From Mucinivorans hirudinis (GTDB lineage: Bacteria; Bacteroidota; Bacteroidia; Bacteroidales; Rikenellaceae): 64,000 nucleotides of DNA. Every line of letters starts with the position of its first letter. The stretch's first letter is position 1. Location: assembly GCA_000723505.1 (NCBI GenBank), contig HG934468.1, positions 2,698,798-2,762,797 on the forward strand, written 5' to 3'. A program made the position numbers and the translations under genes. The notes under the pieces are model-generated. The model saw only the letters and a program-made list of their open reading frames with translations. It was not told the origin of the DNA and searched no databases. Below are positions 24,696-32,682 of the stretch, piece after piece.

Positions 24696-27600
24696 ATGGC
24701 TTTACGGATGTCGAAAACAGCAAAAATATTCTTTAGTATTGGGGTTATACTGTTATGCTTCAATATATTTTACAGGTTGTTTTACCTCAATAAGCAGCAA
24801 CAGGCAGACGTTCAATCCATCGCAGGAAAGATTGAATATTGCTTTATGCAGAGTGATATGTTGGCTAAAGAGTGGCTGAAAACGGAGCACGAGGAGACAT
24901 TTTTGCAAAATCTTTGGCGCGTAGGAGTGCCACCCGAATGGGACGAACGCGAGGTTTCGTTTATGCTCTTCAGAGGTGACTCGATGCTGTATTGGTCTAA
25001 TTATCACTTTACCGACAGAATTAATATACGCACACTCACCCTAAGAGACGAATTGCAGGACAAGAGCGGAATATACGTTTTTCGTAAATTTGTGGAGGGT
25101 GAAAAATCTGCACTGATAGCAATCAATCTCTCCTTCTACCACAACCATCTTAACGATTTCATATTCGACGGCACAGAAAACATATCTGTGCTTGGTAGGA
25201 GCGAAGCAATGCAAAATGCCGACAGTGCTCTTTTTGCGCTGAGTGACTCTATATTTATTTGTCCGAAGGTTCTAACTCGCACACCGCTGTGGGTAAGCCT
25301 ATGTGGTTGGGTTGCCGTCGTTATTTTGATAATTTTGCTGTGCGGATGGTTGCTTCGAATAACCTCAAAACGAAATGTTTTCCTGCTCACTGCACTCTTT
25401 CTGGTTGCTCTCACCACTTTTACGATGCTTTTTATATGCATCTTCTCGTATAATGAGGCAGCTAATGGCTGGTCTGTGCAAAAATGTCTATCGACAGACA
25501 ATCTGACTCTAAATCTCAATAATTTAGTTATTATCTTCTCCTTTGCGCTAATCTATGCCGCATATCTTTTCAATGTTCGACACAAGATAAAGTATGCAGT
25601 TAAGCGTCTTCGTGGCGTCTACCTGCAGTACGTTGCTCTAGTGCTTACTGTCTTGTTCGTCAATTCAGTAGTGTTATTTTTTCACTATGCGATGGTGAAT
25701 TTCATATATGAAAGCAATACCAATATCGAACTATATATAATCACAAACTGGGAGTTTAACACATTTATTTTCTACGGCATTTGCGCGCTTTTTGGTGCGA
25801 CGCGCATTTTGTTCAACCGATTTGTGCGAGAGGTGTATTCGGATATAAATATTGCTGTGACCATCATTGTGAGTACCATAATCTTGGCTCTAATGATTAT
25901 TCCTGTCGAGGAGAGCATCCGAAACACCGGCTACATTCTACTTTGTTTTCACACCACATTTCTAATAGTCTCTTCGTTCCGCATTCCCTATAATAAGGCT
26001 TTTATTATCAATGTCAGTGTTTTTGCTATATACATTATGCTCTTCTCCATTGTCGAGTCCGACAACGTAGCACGGCGCAATGCGGCGGAGTATGCGGGGC
26101 AACTATCTAGGAAAGAAGGTAATACTAGTCCGAGTTTTCGTAAATTCTCGTACTATATAGTAACCCAATATAATTTCGATGTAAACGAAAATAACAGCTT
26201 TGACCCCCTGCAACTCAACAGAGTCATCGAGTACAAAAGAGATACTTCCCTTTTGCAGGATGGTTTTCGTCACTTTATTTTTCACCAAAAGGACGAAGGA
26301 GTCGTTGTGGTCAGCTATCGTCGCACATCACTCATAGACCTCATCGCATATTTTGCTTATCTATTTTTCTTTCTATACTTTAGTGTGGAGGTGATTTTGC
26401 GTCTTGTCGGATTTAAGTGGCAGGGGCGATTACGTAGCCGCTTTGCGGATAAAATAAGATTTAGCATCGTTGGTATTGTCGTGCTCACTATGTTGCTCGT
26501 CATCGTGGTGATGGTTATAAACACCTTTGCCACCTTCGACACATCCCGTCGTCAGGTAATTAACAACTTGATGCGTTCGGCGATGGAGAGTTACAACAAC
26601 TACAATAAGAAATATACGGCAGATAAAGATAGCCTGCTCATCAGCTGGTTCAACAGCAGTGATGTGAGCTATGGTAAAATGATAAATATTTATGATAAAG
26701 ATGGCAACTTCCTTATCTCCTCACTCCCAGCGGGCATCTCATCCTTCAAGATGAATGATAATGCCTTTGCCGAGCTCAACGGAAAGCAGATACCTTTCTA
26801 CTACTATGAGTTTATCTTCGATAAAACCAAGTACAACTCCTCGTACATACCCTGTAACCGTGACGGTGAGCGGATAGGTTACCTCAATATAGTTCAGCCG
26901 GTGGGAGATGGTGATGTCTCCTCAGACCCATTTATGAACGTGCTGGCAAATCTGCTCAATATTCTTACCATAGTAATCCTCATAGCCGTTATTCTGTCAG
27001 TTGTTCTCTACAAAAACCTCACCCGCGGAGTGAACTCCCTTTCGGAGGGCATCGGCAATATTGCCGCCCTCAAGAGAATTGAACCTATACGGGAAAATGA
27101 CGAAATATCTGTGCTTATCAATCAATACAACAAGATGTTGGACTATTTGGAGGAGAGTTATGAAAAACTTGCCCGCTCCGAACGCGAGGGGGCGTGGCGT
27201 GATATGGCGCTTCAGGTGGCGCACGAGATTAAGAATCCTCTTACGCCAATGAAGCTCAAAATCCAAATGTTACAAAGAGCGAAGGATAGAGGACTATCTG
27301 ATTTAGACCAAAGAATAGACTCAACATTGGTGCTACTACTGGAACAGATTGATTTGCTCTCGAAGATTGCAACCGAATTTTCAGATTTCTCGCGTATGTC
27401 TGAAACAAAACGTGAACAGGTTAGTCTAACCGGTATGCTCAATCATATAAAAGAGCTTTTTGACAACTCGGAAGAGGTTGAAGTAGAGCTAAACCAAGGA
27501 GAGAGCGAATTGATAATAATGGCAGATTACCATCAACTTCAGCGTGTTTTTATTAACTTGGTTAAAAATGCGATACAGGCAAATGCCTCCATCGTTACCA

Positions 27601-27842
27601 TATCTGTGGCAGTAGAACAGGGCAGATCGGTAACCGTAAGAGTGAAGGACAATGGCTCCGGAATAGCGGATGAGTATATTGATAGAATTTTCGAACCGCA
27701 TTTTACCACAAAATCGAGCGGAACAGGGCTGGGATTGTCAATAGCAAAACAGATTATTAGTAACTTTTCTGGAACAATATCGGTAGAAAGTAGCCTTGGC
27801 AGTGGTACTACTTTTGTGATAACTATGCCTGTCCTAATGTAG
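24696..27842 (+). CDS. Large membrane sensor histidine kinase (NtrY-like)
   Basis: A 1048-residue hybrid of a long membrane/sensor region and a kinase core; the start may be the Met four codons later (24708). Helices include about residues 9-28, several between 190 and 470, and pairs near 555-600 and 760. A HAMP-like stretch precedes the dimerisation box HEIKNPLTPMKLKIQ (phospho-acceptor His about 843). The ATPase domain has NLVKNAIQANAS (N box), VKDNGSGI (G1) and GTGLGLSIAKQI (G2). The architecture resembles NtrY-type kinases. No response regulator is adjacent, so its partner is elsewhere. The signal is unknown. Confidence 0.9.
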   Translation: MALRMSKTAKIFFSIGVILLCFNIFYRLFYLNKQQQADVQSIAGKIEYCFMQSDMLAKEWLKTEHEETFLQNLWRVGVPPEWDEREVSFMLFRGDSMLYWSNYHFTDRINIRTLTLRDELQDKSGIYVFRKFVEGEKSALIAINLSFYHNHLNDFIFDGTENISVLGRSEAMQNADSALFALSDSIFICPKVLTRTPLWVSLCGWVAVVILIILLCGWLLRITSKRNVFLLTALFLVALTTFTMLFICIFSYNEAANGWSVQKCLSTDNLTLNLNNLVIIFSFALIYAAYLFNVRHKIKYAVKRLRGVYLQYVALVLTVLFVNSVVLFFHYAMVNFIYESNTNIELYIITNWEFNTFIFYGICALFGATRILFNRFVREVYSDINIAVTIIVSTIILALMIIPVEESIRNTGYILLCFHTTFLIVSSFRIPYNKAFIINVSVFAIYIMLFSIVESDNVARRNAAEYAGQLSRKEGNTSPSFRKFSYYIVTQYNFDVNENNSFDPLQLNRVIEYKRDTSLLQDGFRHFIFHQKDEGVVVVSYRRTSLIDLIAYFAYLFFFLYFSVEVILRLVGFKWQGRLRSRFADKIRFSIVGIVVLTMLLVIVVMVINTFATFDTSRRQVINNLMRSAMESYNNYNKKYTADKDSLLISWFNSSDVSYGKMINIYDKDGNFLISSLPAGISSFKMNDNAFAELNGKQIPFYYYEFIFDKTKYNSSYIPCNRDGERIGYLNIVQPVGDGDVSSDPFMNVLANLLNILTIVILIAVILSVVLYKNLTRGVNSLSEGIGNIAALKRIEPIRENDEISVLINQYNKMLDYLEESYEKLARSEREGAWRDMALQVAHEIKNPLTPMKLKIQMLQRAKDRGLSDLDQRIDSTLVLLLEQIDLLSKIATEFSDFSRMSETKREQVSLTGMLNHIKELFDNSEEVEVELNQGESELIIMADYHQLQRVFINLVKNAIQANASIVTISVAVEQGRSVTVRVKDNGSGIADEYIDRIFEPHFTTKSSGTGLGLSIAKQIISNFSGTISVESSLGSGTTFVITMPVLM

Positions 27843-27977
27843 TTTTTGCAAGACAATACAATCAACTGTGAAAACAAAACCCGTTAATGCCGAGTTAATA
27901 TTAAGTTCCCCCGCCCCACTTTTGCAATAACGGCAACCGGAGACGGGGTTCGCGGTCGCCGACTTCGGATTTCAGTG

Positions 27978-28673
27978 TCACCCCAAAATGAATATGGCAG
28001 GTGTCTTACCAATGGTTGGCAGCTCTCTTTTCCACTGTGAGATGGGGCGACTCAATACCTTCTGTTCCGTCGAGTTTAGTCCCACGGCAACTGTCATAAA
28101 AGTTTCGTTGGGCAGTATTCTTACGAAATCTCTGAGTAGGGCATCGTTCCTATATGGTGTTTCGATGAAAATCTGTGTCTGTCCCTCGGTAGCCAAACGT
28201 TTTTGGAAGTTTGCAATAGCCTTGTCGCGTGCCGGTTGCTTGATGGGGAGATAGCCGTTGAAGGCAAATTTTTGTCCGTTTGCACCGGATGCCATCAGTG
28301 CCAACATCAGCGAAGATGCACCCACCAACGGCACCACCTCGATTCCGTGTCTGTGTGCCGCTCGTACCAACGCCCCACCGGGGTCGGCAACACAAGGAAG
28401 TCCCGCCTCCGAAAGCAGACCGCAATCACTCCCGCGTGCAATAATCACCTTGATTATATCCTCGACCATCTCTTGGGTGGTCTGCTCGCTGAGCTCCTCG
28501 AAGTGAATGTCGTCGATGACCTTTTCGATTTTCAGACCGGCAATGAAGCGGCGCGCGGTACGCAGATTTTCTACAATAAAAAAATCGAGTCCGCGGACAA
28601 TCTCGATATTGTAGCTTATCGTACACATCTCTCTGTTGTCGGAAATCGGGGTTGGAATAAGATAGAGCCTCAT
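27978..28673 (-). CDS. RsmI-like SAM-dependent methyltransferase
   Basis: A 231-residue tetrapyrrole-methylase-fold protein. It opens MRLYLIPTPISDN, then has SEAGLPCVADPGGALVRAAHRHGIEVVPLVGASSL, the conserved SAM-binding block of the RsmI family, and later FIETPYRND. It is about 50 residues shorter than typical RsmI (16S rRNA C1402 ribose methylation), matching a short paralogue common in Bacteroidota. The target is therefore uncertain. Divergent from the polysaccharide cluster. Confidence 0.82.
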   Translation of the reverse strand: MRLYLIPTPISDNREMCTISYNIEIVRGLDFFIVENLRTARRFIAGLKIEKVIDDIHFEELSEQTTQEMVEDIIKVIIARGSDCGLLSEAGLPCVADPGGALVRAAHRHGIEVVPLVGASSLMLALMASGANGQKFAFNGYLPIKQPARDKAIANFQKRLATEGQTQIFIETPYRNDALLRDFVRILPNETFMTVAVGLNSTEQKVLSRPISQWKRELPTIGKTPAIFILG

Positions 28674-28693
28674 CTTTATGTTATATTTTGTAA

Positions 28694-28724
28694 TTGCAAA
28701 AGTAATTAAAAATAGCTAACTTTG
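28694..28724 (+). promoter_or_regulatory. Promoter of the polysaccharide cluster
   Basis: TTG (28694-28696), a 20-base spacer, then TAACTTTG (28717-28724), a good Bacteroidota -33/-7 match. It lies between the divergent RsmI-like gene and wzz, and would give an untranslated leader of about 225 bases. Confidence 0.6.
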
Positions 28725-28818
28725 TGCTTCACATAAAATCACATCAATAATTATGAAATTGTCATAATCTCCTTTTGAGCATACCAACAGGGATGAGTAC
28801 CTGCCCATTGTGCGCCCT

Positions 28819-28901
28819 CAGACCGTCGCCGGCGGTGGGATGCAGAATGCAGCCCGCCGCGTGGGGCGGCGGCGGTCTGCCCGATTTTCGCAGAAAATCG
28901 G
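28819..28901 (+). ncRNA. Hairpin-rich leader of the polysaccharide operon
   Basis: A 13-bp GC-rich stem CAGACCGTCGCCG / CGGCGGCGGTCTG (28819-28831, 28867-28879; one G-U) encloses an inner stem GCGGTGGG / CCCGCCGC and a TGCA/TGCA tip. A second perfect 9-bp hairpin CCGATTTTC-GCA-GAAAATCGG (28881-28901) follows directly. No U run follows, so it is not a standard intrinsic terminator. An attenuator or processing signal is plausible. Confidence 0.5.
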
Positions 28902-28958
28902 CTCAGCAACTAATGTGGTAAACTACTGATATTAAATTAATTATTAAAATATACACAG

Positions 28959-30044
28959 ATGAAAAATAACAGTGAGATTGATATACTCGAGTTGGTAAGA
29001 TATGTTTGGGCAAATCGTAAAAAAATCATTATATGTACTCTTGTCAGCGCATTGGTGGGTTCGATAGTTGCCTTTTCGATTCCTCGAGAGTGGGAAACGG
29101 TTGTCAAGGTTGCCCCCGAGGGTGCCGGTTCGCAGGGTATGAGCTCTTCGGTTGGTGGATTGATGGATATGGTGAGCGGTGGATTTGGTTCTCGCACGGC
29201 TTCTGCCGATGGTATAAGTGCGACACTCTATCCTGAGGTCATTGGCAGCAGACCGTTTTTGCTGGAATTTGCAGATATTCGCGTCCCATTTCGGGGTGAC
29301 ACCATCACAATGTTCGATTACATTATCAACGAGCAAAAAAAAACGTGGTGGAGCTACATTTTTTCTTTCCCGAACAAGGCGCTGGGTTGGACTAAAGCTA
29401 TTCTGGGAGGTGCCGGTGTTGATGGCAAAGACGATGAGCAGGCGATGCCCGTTGAGTTCGTGGAGCTTACCGGTAGGCACTTGGCGTTTGTCGGAGTAAT
29501 GAAACGGCTCACTTCGGCACAGATAGATGCTAAGACCAAGCGATTAATCGAGATAAAGGTGTTGATGCAGGAGGCTAAAATTTCGGCAATTGTCGCTGAC
29601 TCTATGGTGGCGAAATTCAATCGTTATATTGTTGATTATAAGACATCCAAGGCGCGCAGGGATGTTGCTGTGACTGAGAAGATACTTGAGCAGGCGCGTA
29701 GGAAATATTATGAAGTAGACTCGAGCTATGCTGCCGCAGCCGACCGCAACACTGGATTGAGCAGGAGCTCCTCGCAGATAAAGTTGGATAGGCTCGAGGC
29801 GGAGAAAAATATTGCCTTTTCCGTCTATCAGCAGGCAGCAACACGCTTGGAGAGTGCCCGATTGAAGGTGCAGGAGGATACGCCGGTTGTTACCATTGTC
29901 GAACCGGCTGTTACTCCGATGGCTGCCAAAAGTCCGAATAAGCCTGTAATTATCGCCATATTCCTCTTTATCGGCGGACTATCTGCAGTTATTTTTTCGA
30001 TAATTAAATTTCTGAAAACGAGCAATGAAGGCGAAAATAGTTGA
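28959..30044 (+). CDS. Wzz/chain-length determinant protein
   Basis: A 361-residue inner-membrane protein of the polysaccharide co-polymerase family. It has an N-terminal membrane helix (about residues 21-42, IIICTLVSALVGSIVAFSI), a long periplasmic part with helical stretch about 210-310, and a second helix near 330-350 preceded by Pro-rich SPNKPVIIAIF. No kinase domain, so it is the Wzz type rather than a tyrosine-kinase fusion. First gene of the cluster; it overlaps the next gene by 20 bases. It would set chain length with the EpsG-like polymerase at 42054. Confidence 0.88.
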   Translation: MKNNSEIDILELVRYVWANRKKIIICTLVSALVGSIVAFSIPREWETVVKVAPEGAGSQGMSSSVGGLMDMVSGGFGSRTASADGISATLYPEVIGSRPFLLEFADIRVPFRGDTITMFDYIINEQKKTWWSYIFSFPNKALGWTKAILGGAGVDGKDDEQAMPVEFVELTGRHLAFVGVMKRLTSAQIDAKTKRLIEIKVLMQEAKISAIVADSMVAKFNRYIVDYKTSKARRDVAVTEKILEQARRKYYEVDSSYAAAADRNTGLSRSSSQIKLDRLEAEKNIAFSVYQQAATRLESARLKVQEDTPVVTIVEPAVTPMAAKSPNKPVIIAIFLFIGGLSAVIFSIIKFLKTSNEGENS

Positions 30045-30423
30045 GTTACCCAAGATATTGGACGGCAGGGGAAACCTTAGCTTTATTGAGGGTAATGCAC
30101 ACATTCCCTTCAAGATAGAGCGAACATACTGGATATATGATGTGCCGGGAGGCGAGGTACGCGGTGGGCACGCCTATCGCGAAAATGAGGAGTTTGTTGT
30201 TGCTCTAAGTGGCAGCTTCGATGTGGTGCTATCGGATGGCGTGAGCGAGCAGCGATTTCACCTGAATCGCTCTTATCAAGGTGTCTATATTCCAAAGATG
30301 ATGTGGCGAGTGATGGAGAACTTTTCGACAAACTCATTAGCATTAGTGCTCTCATCAACAGCTTATGATACAGAAGATTATATCAGAGATTTCAATCAAT
30401 TCCGCGATGAACAGCGTATATGA
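30025..30423 (+). CDS. FdtA/QdtA-like sugar 3,4-ketoisomerase cupin (copy 1)
   Basis: A 132-residue WxcM-like cupin. IYDVPGGEVRGGHAYRENEE corresponds to the active-site loop of dTDP-6-deoxy-hex-4-ulose 3,4-isomerases, followed by LNRSYQGVYIPKMMWRVMENFS. Where family enzymes and the next gene have His-Ala-His, this one has His-Ala-Tyr, so one active-site His is replaced. It overlaps wzz by 20 bases and the second cupin by 17. It either prefers a different product, pairs with the second copy, or has lost activity. Confidence 0.82.
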   Translation: MKAKIVELPKILDGRGNLSFIEGNAHIPFKIERTYWIYDVPGGEVRGGHAYRENEEFVVALSGSFDVVLSDGVSEQRFHLNRSYQGVYIPKMMWRVMENFSTNSLALVLSSTAYDTEDYIRDFNQFRDEQRI

Positions 30424-30826
30424 CTGCACGATAATAGAGCTTGACAAGCACCACCATCCCAAGGGAAATATCACCGTGATTGAGAATGGTGTGGACGTAC
30501 CCTTTGATGTTCGGCGGGTCTACTACCTCTATGATGTTCCGGGGGGAGAGAGCCGCGGCGGGCACGCTCACTACAAGCTCCGGCAGTTGATTGTGGCGGC
30601 GAGCGGTAGTTTCGATGTGGTGGTGGACGATGGTAAGGTTAAGCGTACCTTTACGCTGAATAGACCATATCAAGGGCTTTTGATAGTGCCGGGGTTGTGG
30701 CGCGAACTCGAGAATTTCTCGAGTGGTTCGGTCTGCTTGGTGCTGGCTTCGATGGAGTATGACGAGGCGGATTATATCCGTGACTATGAACGATTTATAT
30801 ATTACAGAAGGGATGGAAAGAATTGA
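30407..30826 (+). CDS. FdtA/QdtA-like sugar 3,4-ketoisomerase cupin (copy 2)
   Basis: A 139-residue protein from MNSVYDCTIIELDKHHHP at 30407; a start at 30365 would overlap the previous gene far more. It has YDVPGGESRGGHAHYKLRQ with the complete His-Ala-His active-site motif and TLNRPYQGLLIVPGLWRELENFS. Expected reaction: conversion of dTDP-4-keto-6-deoxyglucose to the 3-keto isomer, feeding the DegT-type aminotransferase at 32683. No rmlA/rmlB in this window, so the nucleotide-sugar precursor is made elsewhere. Confidence 0.87.
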   Translation: MNSVYDCTIIELDKHHHPKGNITVIENGVDVPFDVRRVYYLYDVPGGESRGGHAHYKLRQLIVAASGSFDVVVDDGKVKRTFTLNRPYQGLLIVPGLWRELENFSSGSVCLVLASMEYDEADYIRDYERFIYYRRDGKN

Positions 30827-31337
30827 ACGCTACGGCATCGTGCTCAGAGGTGTAACCGAGGAAGATGCGGCATTTATTGTCAAACTTCGTACCGATGAGA
30901 GTTTGGGACGTTTTTTATCTCATACTTCGCCGGACATAGAAAAACAGAAAGAGTGGATAAGAGGATATGAGATGCGAGAAGCGGAAGACAGAGAATTTTA
31001 TTTTATTTGCGAGTATCAAGGTAAAGTTTATGGTACTACAAGAATATATAATATTGAGGATGATTGTTTTGAGGTTGGCAGTTGGCTCTTTACCCCACAT
31101 ACTCCATCCGGAGTATCCGTATTGGCAGATATTATTGCCCGCGAATTTGCTTTCGATAAATTTGGTTTCGACAAATGCAGGTTTGAGGTAAGAAAGCAGA
31201 ATTTGTCGGTAGTTAAATACCATAAGGGTTACCAGCCTACGATTATTGGTGAAGATGAACTCAACTATTATTTTACACTTACAAAAACCAAATTCGATAT
31301 TCATAAAACCAAACTTATTAAAATTTTTCAAAAATGA
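30786..31337 (+). CDS. GNAT-family N-acyltransferase
   Basis: About 183 residues from MNDLYITEGMERIERYG (30786), an ATG overlapping the previous gene by 41 bases; an ATG at 30813 is an alternative. The GNAT fold is indicated by YGIVLRGVTEEDAAFIVKLR, the SHTSPDIEKQKEW insertion, FEVGSWLFTP and the C-terminal FEVRKQNLSVVKYHKG, typical of RimJ/RimL-like acetyltransferases. In this cluster it may acylate the 3-amino sugar made by the DegT enzyme, possibly using the acyl group on the ACP encoded next. Confidence 0.82.
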   Translation: MNDLYITEGMERIERYGIVLRGVTEEDAAFIVKLRTDESLGRFLSHTSPDIEKQKEWIRGYEMREAEDREFYFICEYQGKVYGTTRIYNIEDDCFEVGSWLFTPHTPSGVSVLADIIAREFAFDKFGFDKCRFEVRKQNLSVVKYHKGYQPTIIGEDELNYYFTLTKTKFDIHKTKLIKIFQK

Positions 31338-31570
31338 ACGAGCAACTTTTTATAAATAAATTTGTAGAACAGTTAGAGGGTTACCAAGGTGAACCGCTGA
31401 CTATGGATAGTGAATTTAGGCAAATTGACGTGTGGGATTCTCTAACGGGAGTAGCTGTTCAGATAATGATCAGCGATGATTTCAATGCGTCAATTCCTGA
31501 TGGTAAGTTTGTTGAGGCAAAGACAGTGGGAGATATATATAATCTCGCTAAAAAGTATCATAAAGAGTAA
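31334..31570 (+). CDS. Acyl carrier protein
   Basis: A 78-residue acidic, helical protein with IDVWDSLTGVAVQIMI, where the Ser (about residue 36) of the D-S-L motif accepts phosphopantetheine. Overlaps the GNAT gene by four bases and shares one base with the KAS III gene (TAATG), so all three are probably translated together. A dedicated ACP in a polysaccharide cluster implies an acyl decoration on the sugar. Confidence 0.88.
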   Translation: MNEQLFINKFVEQLEGYQGEPLTMDSEFRQIDVWDSLTGVAVQIMISDDFNASIPDGKFVEAKTVGDIYNLAKKYHKE

Positions 31571-32574
31571 TGAGAAAGGTATATATAAATTCAATAAGTT
31601 ATTATCTTCCACCCGATGTGCTATCGAACGATGATATTAACAGAGATTTTCCGGAGTGGAGTGTTGATAAAATTTCTGCTAAAACAGGGATATATCGTCG
31701 CCACTTGTCCGGCAGTGAGACCACGGCAGATATGGGGATAAAGGCAGCAGAAGGGTTATTTTTGGAATGGGGTATTGACCGTTCAAAGATTGATTTTATA
31801 CTTTTTTGTACCCAGAGCCCCGACTATTTTTTGCCCACCACCGCCTGTTTGGTTCAAGATAAGTTGGGGTTACCCACAAGTGCGGGTGCGCTTGATTTTA
31901 ACTTGGGCTGTTCGGGGTATGTGTACGGATTGTCGTTGGCGAAAGGACTCGTTGCATCGGGTATAGCAAAAAATGTTCTGCTCATTACCTCTGAGGCTTA
32001 CACCAAACACATCAACTTTGCAGACAAGAGCAACAAGACAATCTTCGGAGACGCGGCAACCGCTACCCTCATTAGCAATGAAAAAGGAATCGCCTGCATC
32101 GAAGAATTCATATTCGGAACGGATGGTTCGGGAGCGGAGCACCTGATAATTCGCAACGGAGGAACGAAAAATCCACGGAAAGATGCCGCCGATGTTTTGC
32201 AGGAGGATGGTACATATGAACGCAATGACAACTTCTTGTATATGAATGGCAAAGAGATTTTTAATTTTACTGCTGCTGCGGTGCCTGTTTTAGTAAAGGA
32301 GGTTGTGGCGAAGAACGGTGTAAATTTCCAAGACATTGATTTGTTTGTTTTTCATCAGGCTAATAGATATATGCTAAATTTCATAAGAAAGAAAATAGCC
32401 ATTCCCGAAGACAAGTTTTATATATCTATTGAGGACTATGGTAACACTGTCTCTTCGACTATACCGATTGCGCTGTATAATGCACAAAAAGAGGGTAGAT
32501 TATCGGGCAATATTATCTTAGCCGGCTTTGGAGTTGGGTTATCCTGGGGTGGTTGTTTGATAAAGGCGTTATAA
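31570..32574 (+). CDS. 3-oxoacyl-ACP synthase III-like (KAS III) protein
   Basis: A 334-residue thiolase-fold enzyme. The nucleophile is Cys114 in LDFNLGCSGYVYGLSLAKGL, with active-site His in FVFHQANRYM and Asn in DYGNTVSSTIP, the Cys-His-Asn triad of FabH-type enzymes. N-terminal INSISYYLPPDVLSNDDINR is normal for the family. With the ACP it probably builds or transfers a short acyl (e.g. 3-hydroxyacyl) group for the amino sugar. The exact acyl product cannot be read from sequence. Confidence 0.88.
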   Translation: MRKVYINSISYYLPPDVLSNDDINRDFPEWSVDKISAKTGIYRRHLSGSETTADMGIKAAEGLFLEWGIDRSKIDFILFCTQSPDYFLPTTACLVQDKLGLPTSAGALDFNLGCSGYVYGLSLAKGLVASGIAKNVLLITSEAYTKHINFADKSNKTIFGDAATATLISNEKGIACIEEFIFGTDGSGAEHLIIRNGGTKNPRKDAADVLQEDGTYERNDNFLYMNGKEIFNFTAAAVPVLVKEVVAKNGVNFQDIDLFVFHQANRYMLNFIRKKIAIPEDKFYISIEDYGNTVSSTIPIALYNAQKEGRLSGNIILAGFGVGLSWGGCLIKAL

Positions 32575-32639
32575 TGGGAGAGGTTTACGATATAAAATAC
32601 AATTTTGGGTTGCCGATAATGTACGTTGATGTTGATTGA
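32574..32639 (+). CDS. Possible 21-residue microprotein or gene relic
   Basis: ATG overlaps the KAS III stop by one base (TAATG) and the frame MGEVYDIKYNFGLPIMYVDV ends in TGA. Past the TGA the same frame stays open for 18 more codons (EDIKIRIRKGVNKYDDKIS), overlapping the next gene start. It may be a relic of a longer gene or chance. No family recognised. Confidence 0.25.
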   Translation: MGEVYDIKYNFGLPIMYVDVD

Positions 32640-32682
32640 GAGGACATTAAGATAAGAATTAGAAAAGGAGTTAATAAGTACG

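Noticed and set aside
28819-28901. Intrinsic terminator before wzz
   Set aside because: The hairpins are strong but no U run follows on either strand.
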